64,000 bases of DNA from Leucobacter allii (GCF_022919155.1 NZ_CP095045.1:930001-994000); one strand, 5' to 3'. Counted from the stretch's first letter, positions 41,814 through 50,241 are shown. The notes: generated by a model from the letters alone, not told the origin. Translations and numbers: made by a program.

Positions 41814-44800
41814 CACAGCCCCCGCAGCCGGTAGGCGATGCGGGCTTCCGCGATGCGTGCGATCTCGTCCTCGGACTGCCCAGGGGCGCCGTAGATGTTG
41901 GTCTGCATGCTCACCGCCGTTCCTGCTGATGGGGCGTAAGAGTGGGACGCCGAAGGCGCTGAGGACGCTCCGCCGGTGACCCCGCCATCCGCAAAGCGCG
42001 GCACGCCACGCAGTGCGGAAGCCGGGACGACTGGGAATCCAAGGCGGTTCAGTGACTCGAGGGCGATGTCGATGTTCCGACTCCGCGACCCGGACCGGCC
42101 CGAGATGTACGCCTCCCACGGAACGCCCATCTCCGCCTCTGCGAAGATGTGCGGGGTTCCGTCGATGCCGCGTTTCGGGATTCCGCCGACAACTGCGCGG
42201 TAGATGCCGGACACAAGCCCCCCGCTGGCGAAGTTCTGACCGTGGAGGCCATAGATTCCGCCGGCAAAGTTATACGCCGCGCCAACCTGACCACGAGGTG
42301 CTCCGGTCTGCTTCATGACCGTGGCGATGACGGTTTCCCTGTAGCCAGGAATGTTGTTCAGCGCATCGAGATGCGCCTGAAGTTCCTCCGCCGAGTTTCC
42401 ACGGTTGACGAACAGACTCGTCCACTTTTCATTTGGTACGTCGTTCAGTGCCGAGGTGAAGGCCGCGACATCCGCTTGCGCCTTTGCGGTCTCCGCCATG
42501 ATCTCCGTCTCATGGATATCGGGGATCTGGTAGACCTGATCAGCGAACTGCACCGCAGCGTCACGGTTCCCCGTGAGCGCGGTAATCTGGTCGATTAGGG
42601 CGTTTCGTCCCTCTTCGAGTCGGGCGCGGTAGTTGGCAGCGGCGTCCTCCGCGCTCAGCGTTGCCGACTCGACGTCGAACTGTGCCTGCGCGACGGCCTG
42701 CGAATCCTCGGCGAGGCCTGCGAACATATCGCGGTTCTTCGCGCCCTCAAGGGTGTTCGCATCCAGGGATGCCGAGAACCCATCCACTCCGGCCTGCGCA
42801 TTGGCGATGTGCTCTTGCACGTCGGCGAGTGTCTGCTGGTAGGCGGCGTTCGCTTGCTCGCTGTCCTGCCCAATCCCATTCGCCCTCATCAGCGCATCGA
42901 TAAGCCCCTGCAGGGCCTCGGCGGCTTCCGCTGCAGCGTCCCCTTGCTGCATGTACGCATCGGCGGCCGATGTCGCGCTCGAGGAACTGTCGCTGGCCGA
43001 AACGTCGACCTCTCCGAGCGCGAGAGCGAGCAACGATGCCTCGTCCGTTGCGATCCCCTGAGCGTTCGCGGCATCGAGCAGAGCCGATTTGAACTCGGGC
43101 ATCTCATCAAGGGCGAGCCCAAGCTGTTCCCGGTTAAGCCCGGCGGCCTCTCCAAACGCTTCAAACTGGGACGCAGCCTCCGAGAGATCAGTGGACGCCA
43201 TCGAGGCCAGAGAGCGGCCGAGCTCATTGACGTTCTCAATAGCCGACCGATCATCGAAGTTCTGCAGGAAGAACTTCGTGAAGCTGTTCGCGTAGCCTGC
43301 GTTCTCGTCGAGTACTGCGCCCAGATTGCTTACGCTCGATGCCATGTCGTAGACCCAAGCCACGTTGAGGCCCTTACCGGCCTCAGCTTGCATTGCTTCG
43401 AAGCCGTTCTTCCCCTGCTTGAGCGCGATCTCCATTTCCTGAGCAGAGACCTTGGACTCCTCCATTGCGCGGTTGAATCCCAACGTCGTTACCGTCGCAA
43501 GTCCAAGTGCGATGCCCCACGGACCACCCAGGAACGTGACAAGGGAGCCGAGGCCAGCCCTTGCCCTCGCGCCACTGAGGCCGAGCTCAGCGGCTGCCGT
43601 CTTGAACTCGTAGGCCTTGACCGTCGCAGTCATGAACGCGCCGCCGAGCAGCCCGACGCCGGCTACGAGTAGTGCTGCTCCCACCGTGGCCGATTGCAGA
43701 GGTGCGGGAAGCTCGTTGTAGGCGTCGACGGCCCTCGTAACGAGCTGCACCAGATCACGCAGGGCGTCGTTCGCTCCGGATCCGCTCTGGATAAATGCAG
43801 TGTCGAGTGCGCCGCCAAGAGCTTCGAGGTCGCCTTTCAGGTTGTCGAGTCGGGCGGCAGCAGTATCAGCTGCATACCCCTGGTCGCTGACGGCATCTTC
43901 CCATTCGCGGATCCCGTCCGCACCCTCCGAGTAGAGGACGGTCGCAGCGCGGATCGCGTCGCTACCGAAGATCGTCTTGAGCGCAGCCTGCTGCTGTTCC
44001 ACAGACAGGTCCGAAAGTGCGCCCTGCAGCTGGCCAGCGAACTCCGCCAGGCCGATGAAGTTGCCCTGCGAGTCGTACGCCGAGATCCCGAGTTCTGCCA
44101 TCGTGTCGGCGGCTGCCTGCGAGCTCGGCGTCAGCGATTGCAGCATGCTCTTGAACGACGTCCCCGCGTCGGAGCCGAGAAGACCCTGCGAAGCAAATGC
44201 GGCCAGGCCGGCCGTGGTCTCCTCGATCGACAGCCCGGTGGCGTTCGCGACCATCGCCGACTGGTTCATGGCTGCCGAGAGATCGGACACGTCACCCATC
44301 GCCTTGCCCGCGCCGGCGGCGAGAAGGTCAGCGACATGGGACATGTCCGAGCCCTCGAGGTTGAATGTCTTGAGTGCGGTGGCGGCAATGCCCGCAGCGT
44401 CAGCCACGCCGAGACCGCCAGCGGCCGCGAGATCGAGGGCCCCGTCGAGCCCGCCAGCGAGTATGTCGGCTGTGCTGACGCCCGCCTTCGCAAGCTCCTC
44501 GATCGCGTTCGCGGCCTCCGTCGCGGAGAAAACGGTCCGGGCCCCGGCATCGAGTGCGGCCTGCTCGAGCAGCTTCATGTTTGCCGCGGACTCGTGCGTC
44601 GCTGCGGACACGTTCGACATGGCCTGATCGAAGTTCGCCCACTTCGCGATCGCGACAGTTGCTGCGGCTCCTGCAGCGAGACCGACTTTCGTGAAGGCGG
44701 ACCCCATCAGGGTGAGCTGCTGGGGGGTCTCCGTGGCGGCCTGCTTCACGCCCTGGAAGAAGGACGACGTCTGACCGGAAGCGGTCTTCGCTTCGTTGCC

Positions 44801-44902
44801 GGTGGCCTTGAGTTTCTGGCCGGCTTGGTCAAGGCCCCGATTGAACTCCTGCACGCCATCGAGAGTGAGGGCGGCGGAGAGGCGACCGACTTCGAAGCTC
44901 AT
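41813..44902 (-). CDS. Tape measure protein
   Basis: 1029 residues; the long scaffold around which the tail tube grows and which enters the cell with the DNA. The TP901-type core spans residues ~60-330 (WANFDQAMSNVSAATHESAANMKLLEQAALDAGARTVFSATEAANAIEELAKAGVS). Hydrophobic segments occur at ~75-90 and ~385-415 (LQSATVGAALLVAGVGLLGGAF), and Ala-rich helices dominate. By the usual ~0.15 nm per residue the tail would be about 150 nm long (family rule). GC dips in parts compared with neighbouring genes. ATG 44902 overlaps the tail chaperone extension stop. Confidence 0.9.
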   Translation of the reverse strand: MSFEVGRLSAALTLDGVQEFNRGLDQAGQKLKATGNEAKTASGQTSSFFQGVKQAATETPQQLTLMGSAFTKVGLAAGAAATVAIAKWANFDQAMSNVSAATHESAANMKLLEQAALDAGARTVFSATEAANAIEELAKAGVSTADILAGGLDGALDLAAAGGLGVADAAGIAATALKTFNLEGSDMSHVADLLAAGAGKAMGDVSDLSAAMNQSAMVANATGLSIEETTAGLAAFASQGLLGSDAGTSFKSMLQSLTPSSQAAADTMAELGISAYDSQGNFIGLAEFAGQLQGALSDLSVEQQQAALKTIFGSDAIRAATVLYSEGADGIREWEDAVSDQGYAADTAAARLDNLKGDLEALGGALDTAFIQSGSGANDALRDLVQLVTRAVDAYNELPAPLQSATVGAALLVAGVGLLGGAFMTATVKAYEFKTAAAELGLSGARARAGLGSLVTFLGGPWGIALGLATVTTLGFNRAMEESKVSAQEMEIALKQGKNGFEAMQAEAGKGLNVAWVYDMASSVSNLGAVLDENAGYANSFTKFFLQNFDDRSAIENVNELGRSLASMASTDLSEAASQFEAFGEAAGLNREQLGLALDEMPEFKSALLDAANAQGIATDEASLLALALGEVDVSASDSSSSATSAADAYMQQGDAAAEAAEALQGLIDALMRANGIGQDSEQANAAYQQTLADVQEHIANAQAGVDGFSASLDANTLEGAKNRDMFAGLAEDSQAVAQAQFDVESATLSAEDAAANYRARLEEGRNALIDQITALTGNRDAAVQFADQVYQIPDIHETEIMAETAKAQADVAAFTSALNDVPNEKWTSLFVNRGNSAEELQAHLDALNNIPGYRETVIATVMKQTGAPRGQVGAAYNFAGGIYGLHGQNFASGGLVSGIYRAVVGGIPKRGIDGTPHIFAEAEMGVPWEAYISGRSGSRSRNIDIALESLNRLGFPVVPASALRGVPRFADGGVTGGASSAPSASHSYAPSAGTAVSMQTNIYGAPGQSEDEIARIAEARIAYRLRGL

Positions 44903-45303
44903 GAGGTCTCCTTGTCTCGGCGCTGACGCGCGAATGTGGCGCCGGTCAGCGAGTCGGGAATAGCGAAGAGCGCGAGGATCACGTCTCTGAGATCACGCCA
45001 GGGGCGCTGGAGCAGCTGTTCCTCGTCTTGACCAAGTGCGGGATAGAAACGTAGAAGGTCTGGGATGACGTACGCGCGCCAATGCTCGAGCGCATGCGCC
45101 CACAAGTCGCGTGCGTCGACCCCGCCACCCTCGGTTGCACCAGAGCCGATCAGTCGGAGGTACTCCCGGTACCAGTCGGGATAGTCGTAGGCGCCGAAGA
45201 AGCCGTCACCGAGCTCAGTGCCCGGTCGGCCCCATTGAGCAAGGTCATCAGCACTTCGTATGCGGCTCCCTGCCCGCAAGATCGCATCACGCGTCCGAGG
45301 GCT
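44899..45303 (-). CDS. Tail assembly chaperone, frameshift extension (gpT-like)
   Basis: Open in the -1 frame relative to the upstream chaperone gene, from the CCCAAAA site at 45309-45303 to the stop at 44899. It has no strong ribosome binding site of its own, so it is expected as the C-terminal extension of a gpGT-type fusion. Residues after the shift include RTRDAILRAGSRIRSADDLAQWG, then ELGDGFFGAYDYPDWYREYLRLIG and helical DLWAHALEHWRAYVIPDLLRFYPALGQDEEQLLQRPWRDLRDVI. These proteins bind the tape measure before tail polymerisation and are absent from the virion. Confidence 0.75.
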   Translation of the reverse strand, partial: SPRTRDAILRAGSRIRSADDLAQWGRPGTELGDGFFGAYDYPDWYREYLRLIGSGATEGGGVDARDLWAHALEHWRAYVIPDLLRFYPALGQDEEQLLQRPWRDLRDVILALFAIPDSLTGATFARQRRDKETS

Positions 45304-45667
45304 TTTGGGTAACCACCCGCCTCGTCGAGGAGGTCGTGCACGGCGTCGAGTGAGCCTCCATGCACATTCCAGAGAATCGCGGCTTGAGCGAGTTCCTGCT
45401 GCTGGGCAGCACGGAGCTTGTTGAAGCGAGTTCGACGGATCCGGCCGGTGACTCCTGAGAAGCCGACGCTGAGGCGGGTGAGGCGCTCCGTGTCCGTGGC
45501 TTCGCGTTCGGGGCCGTGCTGCTGCTTCGTGAGGCCGAGGGTAATTCCCATCAGGATGTCGAGGGCCTCGCGACCCTGCTTGCCGTTCAGTGGGGGACCG
45601 CGAAGGTACCTGCTTCGCCGAAGTCTATGACGAGGTACCGTCCGTGCTCTCTGGCAGTGGTGGGCAT
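45150..45667 (-). CDS. Tail assembly chaperone (gpG-like), frame interrupted near the 5' end
   Basis: The start is ATG 45667, with AAGGAG 7 bases upstream; the product begins MPTTAREHGRYLVIDFGEAGTFAVP. This frame stops at 45587 after only 26 codons. The main body (PLNGKQGREALDILMGITLGLTKQ ... AAYEVLMTLLNGADRALSSVT) is open in the -1 frame, and the two join naturally at a run of five C (plus-strand GGGGG 45592-45596). One extra C would restore one continuous ~170-residue protein. This is a one-base deletion, a sequencing error at a homopolymer or an unusual programmed slip. Downstream it carries the CCCAAAA site for the gpT extension. Confidence 0.72.
45303..45309 (-). promoter_or_regulatory. 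-1 ribosomal slippery site CCCAAAA
   Basis: On the minus strand C-CCA-AAA lies exactly in phase with the upstream chaperone frame (Tyr-Pro-Lys), the canonical X-XXY-YYZ pattern. A -1 slip here joins it directly to the open frame that ends at 44899. Confidence 0.8.
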
Positions 45668-45708
45668 GGTCGTGCTCCTTGAAAGTCTGTGGGTCGTGCA
45701 CGGGAGAA

Positions 45709-45745
45709 CCTCGGGGGTGCGGCACGACCAGGCGCACCCCCGAGG
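45709..45745 (-). terminator. Hairpin after the major tail protein gene
   Basis: Perfect 13-bp stem CCTCGGGGGTGCG / CGCACCCCCGAGG (45709-45721, 45733-45745), followed on the minus strand by TTCTCCC. A partial terminator that would lower expression of the chaperones and tape measure relative to the tail tube. Confidence 0.65.
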
Positions 45746-45764
45746 GGATTGATGCCCCGTCTGG

Positions 45765-46277
45765 TTACGGGGTGTCGGCGAGGGCCGGGTTCGGCACGAT
45801 CTTGCGATCGCCCTTCGACGTGAGCGTGAAGGACAGGAACTCGGTATCGGCGTTGCCGGTGTTCTTCCGCTGGAAGGACACCTCGGCGGTGAACTCCCAC
45901 GAGAGCTCCTCGATCCACTCGTGGTAGACGCGCGCCTTCAGGACCTTCTTCGTCGGGTCGCCGCCCTCGAGGTTCGCCTGCGCGGCCGCGATGAGCAGAC
46001 CGAGGTAGGGGGCGACCTTCCCCTCGCTGTTCTTCACCACCTTCGCGTCGTAGCCGACGGTGAAGGTCTCACCGATGACGCTCGTGTCGTCCTGACCACG
46101 GTTCGCGTACGTGCTGCCGTCGGTCGTCTTCGGGGCCGGGTTGGGCTGCAGCGCGGTGATGTCCGGGCAGTTGAGGAACGCGGGCTCGCCGGTGACGGGG
46201 ATCGACGCGACGTCGAGGTGCCACTCGTAGCTGTTGCCGTTGATGCCCGGGGTGGGCGGGGCAGGGGTGAAAGGCAT
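45765..46277 (-). CDS. Major tail (tube) protein
   Basis: 170 residues; forms the stacked hexamers of the tail tube. The pattern INGNSYEWHLDVASIPVTGEPAFLNCPDITALQPNPAPKTTDGSTYANRGQDDT, a helix (KVAPYLGLLIAAAQANLEGGD) and a long strand pair (ELSWEFTAEVSFQRKNTGNADTEFLSFTLTSKGDRKIV) fit the tube-protein beta-sandwich. ATG 46277 is preceded by GAAGGAG. It is flanked by hairpins on both sides and lies directly before the chaperone genes, the standard siphovirus order. Confidence 0.8.
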   Translation of the reverse strand: MPFTPAPPTPGINGNSYEWHLDVASIPVTGEPAFLNCPDITALQPNPAPKTTDGSTYANRGQDDTSVIGETFTVGYDAKVVKNSEGKVAPYLGLLIAAAQANLEGGDPTKKVLKARVYHEWIEELSWEFTAEVSFQRKNTGNADTEFLSFTLTSKGDRKIVPNPALADTP

Positions 46278-46295
46278 GATTCTCCTTCGGGTATG

Positions 46296-46325
46296 AGAAA
46301 AGCCCCCAGCGGATGCCAGGGGCTT
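46296..46325 (-). terminator. Hairpin with U-tract upstream of the major tail gene
   Basis: Stem AAGCCCC / GGGGCTT (46300-46306, 46319-46325), followed on the minus strand by TTTTCTCAT. It lies between the tail-terminator gene and the major tail gene, so late transcription must read through it or restart. Confidence 0.65.
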
Positions 46326-46343
46326 GGGTCGGGTGGGACTGGG

Positions 46344-46808
46344 TCAGTCGCCGGGGAAGCGGTTTCCGCGGAACTCGAAGTTCTGCGTGGTCTCGAGCGC
46401 CTCCGTCGTGTTCGGCTCTCCCCATGTGGTGGAGCCGAGCTGCCGAACGCGGTCGAACCAGATGCCGCCGATCTGCAGATTCGTGAGGTCTGGGAAGACG
46501 GCGCGAATGTCGTCGAGCCAGTCGCGCACCTCGAGGGCGCCCATCTGGGGATGGCGTGCGCGGATCTGGATGCGGGTCCGCTCGATGTTGAGGATCCCCG
46601 CCTGCGGCATGTACGGGGTGATCACGCACGTCGCGAGCGTCTCGGCCCCGCGCCCCGTCGGCGAGTGGTCGAAGTAGATGCCGCGCACATCGGCCGGGTA
46701 CGGGACGGTGTCGTGGTCGGGGTCGTAGACAGCGAGGCCTGCAGCGTCGATGCGCTCGGCGATGCCCACCATGAGACGGCCGGTGTAGCGGCGGGGTGTG
46801 TAGGTCAC
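46344..46808 (-). CDS. Tail terminator / minor capsid protein
   Basis: 154 residues. The N-terminal helix LMVGIAERIDAAGLAVYDPDHD and the beta-rich centre (GIYFDHSPTGRGAETLATCVITPYMPQAGILNIERTRIQIRARHPQMGALEVRDWLDDIRAVF) match the phage minor-capsid-3/tail-terminator group, which caps the tail and joins it to the head. ATG 46808 overlaps the preceding gene by 4 bases. Confidence 0.7.
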   Translation of the reverse strand: MTYTPRRYTGRLMVGIAERIDAAGLAVYDPDHDTVPYPADVRGIYFDHSPTGRGAETLATCVITPYMPQAGILNIERTRIQIRARHPQMGALEVRDWLDDIRAVFPDLTNLQIGGIWFDRVRQLGSTTWGEPNTTEALETTQNFEFRGNRFPGD

Positions 46809-47152
46809 GGCAGCCCCTTCCCGAGACGCGCCGCGATCGCCTGCATGAGGTCGTCGCGGTGGTCTTCGAGTGGCTGCTCGAGGTACTTCGCCTGCCCGTC
46901 GTCGTGGCGCCAGTCGAGCTCTTCGTGCTGCCGGGCCGCATACGGTGTGTCGTAGGAGACGTGCGCTTCGAGGTTCCCGGGCGTCGCCGGCGTCACCTGC
47001 GCCGAACCTCGAAGGTCACCTTGATCTTTCGGAGCGAGCGGCACCGAGTAGCCGCGCAGCAGCTCGGCGCCGTGGTTAAGCGCTTCGGCGGCGTTGCCCT
47101 GCAGCATGGCCGAGACGATGTCACCGTGCCATTCGCCGTTCGTGCTGATCAT
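46805..47152 (-). CDS. Head-tail joining protein (HK97 gp10 / minor capsid 2-like)
   Basis: 115 residues, ATG 47152. ISTNGEWHGDIVSAMLQGNAAEALNHGAELLRGYSVPLAPKDQGDLRGSAQV... SYDTPYAARQHEELDWRHDDGQAKYLEQPLED has the typical helix, then PxxxGxLRxS, then PYAxxQHxE pattern of gp10-like neck proteins. It overlaps genes on both sides by 4 bases. Confidence 0.72.
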   Translation of the reverse strand: MISTNGEWHGDIVSAMLQGNAAEALNHGAELLRGYSVPLAPKDQGDLRGSAQVTPATPGNLEAHVSYDTPYAARQHEELDWRHDDGQAKYLEQPLEDHRDDLMQAIAARLGKGLP

Positions 47153-47517
47153 CGGAGCCTCACCTCCAGCAGGTCGGCGATGTCGGGATGCTCGTAGCGA
47201 TCGCACCGGATCACATGCACGACGCGCTCGTCGGCAGTGCCAGCGCGAACCGTCACCCGCGTCTCGGGTGCGGGGAGATCGCCGGTCGCCGCCCGTTCGA
47301 GGTAGATGGTCGTTGATGCGACCACCTCGGCGTCGTACTGGTCGCGCACGAGCTCGTCGGAGTCGACGATCAGCGCCCGCTCAATCGTCGCGGGCGGTCC
47401 GAAGATGCGCCGGTTCGCGGCACCACCGAGGTACGGCTCCACCACCACGAGACCGCGGTGCGGGAGCAGCACGCTCAGAGCAGCCTCGAGACGGCGCCGT
47501 GACAGCCGCCTACCCAT
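47149..47517 (-). CDS. Head-closure / connector protein
   Basis: 122 residues from ATG 47517 (the frame is open upstream, but that part overlaps the next gene). SRRRLEAALSVLLPHRGLVVVEPYLGGAANRRIFGPPATIERALIVDSDELVRDQYDAEVVASTTIYLE is a strand-rich small connector. It is placed between the adaptor and gp10-like genes as in other siphoviruses; no closer family could be assigned. Confidence 0.65.
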   Translation of the reverse strand: MGRRLSRRRLEAALSVLLPHRGLVVVEPYLGGAANRRIFGPPATIERALIVDSDELVRDQYDAEVVASTTIYLERAATGDLPAPETRVTVRAGTADERVVHVIRCDRYEHPDIADLLEVRLR

Positions 47518-47908
47518 CGGTGATGCTCCCCGGGATGAGGCCTGCGAGCCGGAGGTAGCGGAGCGCCTTCGGTGCGTAGCGCGGGAGCGGCTTCGGGTTC
47601 GGCCCGGACGAGAACGCACCACCGAAGCTGACCGGTCCGAGCTTGATCGACTCACCCTGGTTCAGGGCTTCGAGCTCATCCCCGTATTCGGCGCGGTACT
47701 CGGCCTGCGCGCACGTCGCATCACGCAGGGCCTCGATCACGGGGGCCTCGGTCGGGTTGCCGTCATGGTCGACGCAGTAGATCGCGGTGAAGAGCATCTC
47801 GTCGACCTCGAGCGATGCGTCGCGGAGGAGACGAGCCGCACCCGCAGGCGCGGGCTCCGGGTCCAGATAGGCCGTCAGCTCGGCCTCGGTCGCGTAGGTG
47901 CGGCTCAT
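47510..47908 (-). CDS. Head-tail connector (adaptor) protein, Gp6-like
   Basis: 132 residues. TYATEAELTAYLDPEPAPAGAARLLRDASLEVDEMLF... VIEALRDATCAQAEYRAEYGDELEALNQGESIKLGPVSFGG has the all-helical adaptor pattern (first helix AELTAYL, long ALRDATCAQAEYR helix, IKLGPVSF hairpin) that docks on the portal ring. It overlaps the next gene by 8 bases. Confidence 0.72.
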   Translation of the reverse strand: MSRTYATEAELTAYLDPEPAPAGAARLLRDASLEVDEMLFTAIYCVDHDGNPTEAPVIEALRDATCAQAEYRAEYGDELEALNQGESIKLGPVSFGGAFSSGPNPKPLPRYAPKALRYLRLAGLIPGSITDG

Positions 47909-47917
47909 CTCAGCTCC

Positions 47918-48133
47918 TCACTTCCGGCGACTGCGCGCGGGCTTCTCGGTGTCGTCAGCCGGGGCAGGCTCCTCCGCAGCGGGATCCGCTGGGATCGGGG
48001 TGACTCCCGTGGCCTCGAAGAGTTGCCGCGTTGCCGGACCTGGGTCGATGTCGGCCGAGACGCCGTCGATGAACGCGACGCCACCGAGCACGACGCGACC
48101 AGGCGCGCCGGCTGGGTGCCGGTAGCGGGTCAT
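47918..48133 (-). CDS. Small phage protein, unknown function
   Basis: 71 residues. A first half with YRHPAGAPGRVVLGGVAFIDGVSADIDPGPATRQLFEATGV, which resembles the core of the neighbouring 103-residue protein (GVTFADGVGETEDPAALAYFERHGYE), so the two may share a head-decoration or joining motif. The tail is Pro/Asp-rich and ends in a basic cluster. ATG 48133 overlaps the upstream stop. Confidence 0.55.
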   Translation of the reverse strand: MTRYRHPAGAPGRVVLGGVAFIDGVSADIDPGPATRQLFEATGVTPIPADPAAEEPAPADDTEKPARSRRK

Positions 48134-48444
48134 CAGGCCGGCTCCTTGCCCTCGTCGCCCTTGCCGCCGTCGTTCTTCTCGGCGGCGGCCTTGTGCTCAG
48201 CGATGCGGGCCTTGAGCTCGTCGACCTTGCCGGCATCGTCGAGCCCGAGCGCCTTGGCCTCGGCCTGCAGCTTCTCCTTCGGCGACGGCTCCTTGCCCTC
48301 GTCGCCAGCGCCGATCTCGTAGCCGTGGCGCTCGAAGTACGCGAGCGCGGCAGGGTCTTCGGTCTCGCCGACGCCGTCCGCGAACGTGACGCCCGCGACC
48401 TTGCCGGTGTAGCCCTTCACGGGCGTCTGCACCTTGGGTGCCAT
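48133..48444 (-). CDS. Small phage protein with SAP/HeH-like motif
   Basis: 103 residues, ATG 48444 with GAGGAGGG upstream. The N-terminal part has KGYTGKVAGVTFADGVGETEDPAALAYFERHGYEI. The C-terminal helix-extension-helix LQAEAKALGLDDAGKVDELKARIAEHK resembles SAP/HeH motifs that bind nucleic acid. An acidic Lys/Glu tail follows. It is located between the major capsid and connector genes, where a capsid-associated or head-decoration protein is common. Confidence 0.6.
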   Translation of the reverse strand: MAPKVQTPVKGYTGKVAGVTFADGVGETEDPAALAYFERHGYEIGAGDEGKEPSPKEKLQAEAKALGLDDAGKVDELKARIAEHKAAAEKNDGGKGDEGKEPA

Positions 48445-48473
48445 GATGGTTCCCTCCTCAGGGGTAATTGGGG

Positions 48474-48510
48474 GCGTGCGGGCCGCACAGAGCATGCACG
48501 GCCCGCACGC
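48474..48510 (-). terminator. 12-bp hairpin after the major capsid gene
   Basis: Arms GCGTGCGGGCCG (48474-48485) and CGGCCCGCACGC (48499-48510) are perfect complements. No U-tract follows, so it more likely protects the capsid mRNA 3' end or attenuates transcription than stops it fully. Confidence 0.55.
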
Positions 48511-48520
48511 GCGGGGTGGG

Positions 48521-49528
48521 TCAGCGGACCTTGACGTTCCGCAGGACCGCGGCGGCCTTCGTGGCGCGGAGCTCGACCGCGACCGGGCCCATCTCCACCT
48601 CGTAGCGCTTGAGGGCGCCCGAGGTCGTGTCGTTCGGCGGCAGGTAGGCCTGCGCGAGCTGCCCGCCGATCGTGGAGACACCGCAGAAGCCATCGAGGGC
48701 GACGCGGTAGGCGTAGAGATCCGTCAGACCGGTGACGGAGTCCGCGCCGACGGTACGGGTGCCGACGGGGATGATCTCGTCGGTCGAGCCCGCCTTCTGG
48801 CCCGCATCGGCGAACACGATGTTCCCGTACTGCTCGCGTTCGATCGGGCGGCCGTCCTGCCCGAGCAGCCCCTCGACGGGGTTGCGGGTGTACATGCCGG
48901 CGCGGCGGGCGGCAGCACGCACGCGGGCGAGCGAGAACCGGTTGCCGAGGATCAGCGTCGGGGCTCCGTCGAGGCTCGCGAGGAACTCGTCGATCAGGTC
49001 GAGCGCCTTGTGCTCGGCACGCGCGTTGGTGTCGAAGTCGGTCCAGTCCGTGACCGTCGTGAGGCCGAGCTCGGTGGACGACCCGGTGAGGGCCTTGTCG
49101 AGCCCGTCGAACGCGTTGGAATCGGCCGCTCGGTCGCCGTTGATCACGAGGTCAGCGAACTTCGCGTTCGCGGCCTTGATCTTCTGCTCCATGTTGAGCG
49201 CGACGTTGCTCGACGCGGCGGGGCCGATACGTCGGGTGACGCGGTCCACGGAGAACGAGCCACCGAAAACGGCGAGCTCGGTCGTGAACAGCTCGGTCTC
49301 GACGTTCTGGTCGGTGTACTCGGTGTTCACCGCACGAGTGGCGGCGGTCGCCTGGGTCTTGAGGCGACGGTAGGAGTGGGCGAGGGTGTCGCCCCCACCG
49401 GCGGGGTTGACGACGTCGTCGAAGATCAGCGAGTCCGGCACGGCGCCGGTCTTGCGGAACTCGTCGATGACGGTGACGTCGACGTCGGTGGTGGCGTTGT
49501 TCTTGGACTCTGCGAGCGAAACAGCCAT
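48521..49528 (-). CDS. Major capsid protein (HK97 fold)
   Basis: 335 residues. MAVSLAESKNNATTDVDVTVIDEFRKTGAVPDSLIFDDVVNPAGGGDTLAHSYRRLKT leads to an E-loop region (TEYTDQNVETELFTTELAVFGGSFSVDRVTRRIGP), a spine helix (NMEQKIKAANAKFADLVINGD) and an A-domain (APTLILGNRFSLARVRAAARRAGMYTRNP). This is the pattern of actinophage major capsid proteins that lack a fused N-terminal scaffold. It is followed by a stable hairpin and preceded by the scaffold gene. Confidence 0.85.
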   Translation of the reverse strand: MAVSLAESKNNATTDVDVTVIDEFRKTGAVPDSLIFDDVVNPAGGGDTLAHSYRRLKTQATAATRAVNTEYTDQNVETELFTTELAVFGGSFSVDRVTRRIGPAASSNVALNMEQKIKAANAKFADLVINGDRAADSNAFDGLDKALTGSSTELGLTTVTDWTDFDTNARAEHKALDLIDEFLASLDGAPTLILGNRFSLARVRAAARRAGMYTRNPVEGLLGQDGRPIEREQYGNIVFADAGQKAGSTDEIIPVGTRTVGADSVTGLTDLYAYRVALDGFCGVSTIGGQLAQAYLPPNDTTSGALKRYEVEMGPVAVELRATKAAAVLRNVKVR

Positions 49529-49549
49529 GAGGGCGTGCTCCTTTCGTGG

Positions 49550-50241
49550 TTAGTCGCTCATGGCGGCCGCGAGGGCGCCGGCGAGCGTGGTGGGCTTGGT
49601 GGTCGTTCCGCCGGCGGGGGTGCCGCCGGAAGTGTTGGGGAGCGCGGGCGCCGCGGGGCCGGCGGCGTAGGCCGGGTTGTCCTTCACGAACGACTCGACC
49701 GCGGCGCCGAGCGCGGCCTGATCGGTGAGGTCGACGTCCTTCACCGCGGCCTGGAACTTCGCGCTATCGAGCAGCAGGGCGGCATTCGCCTTCTCGCCGG
49801 CGGCCGCCGTGATCGCCGACGTTCGGGCGTGCTCCGCGATCTGCGCGCGCGCCTCGTCCCGCTCGGCCTGCATCGCCGCGAGCGCAGCCTGCGCGTCAGC
49901 AGCAGCCTTCCCAGCTGCGTCGGCATCGCTCATGAGCTTCTGCACCTGCTCTGGCGTGAAGCCCTGCACGACCGGGGGTGCCTGCGGTGCCGGTGCAGCC
50001 GGGGAGCCTGGCCGCCGTTCTGGGCGGCGTAGAACGCGGCCACCTGGCCCGGGTTCGGGGCGGGCGGGTTCGCCGCTCCTGCAGCACCGGCATTCGCGTT
50101 CTCGGCACCGCCAGCGGCGGGAGGGGCGGATCCGTCACCGTCAGCGAAGCGGATGCCGCGCAGGGCGTGCGGGGGCCGGCCGATCGACCAGCCGATGGCG
50201 ACGGGGTCGCCGTGGCGCTGAAACGGGGTGGTGTTGGACAT
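49550..50241 (-). CDS. Capsid scaffolding protein, frame interrupted at a C-run
   Basis: Two adjacent open frames read as one scaffold. The N-terminal part from ATG 50241 (SNTTPFQRHGDPVAIGWSIGRPPHALRGI ... NPGQVAAFYAAQNGGQAP) leaves frame at four C (plus-strand GGGG 50001-50004). The C-terminal part continues in the -1 frame as AAPAPQAPPVVQGFTPEQVQKLMSDADAAGKAAADAQAALAAMQAERDEARAQ and ends at 49550. One more C would give a continuous ~230-residue protein. A GTG near 49969 could start the C-terminal piece, with no good ribosome binding site. The Ala-rich coiled coil and Pro/Gly linkers are typical of scaffolds. Confidence 0.7.
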
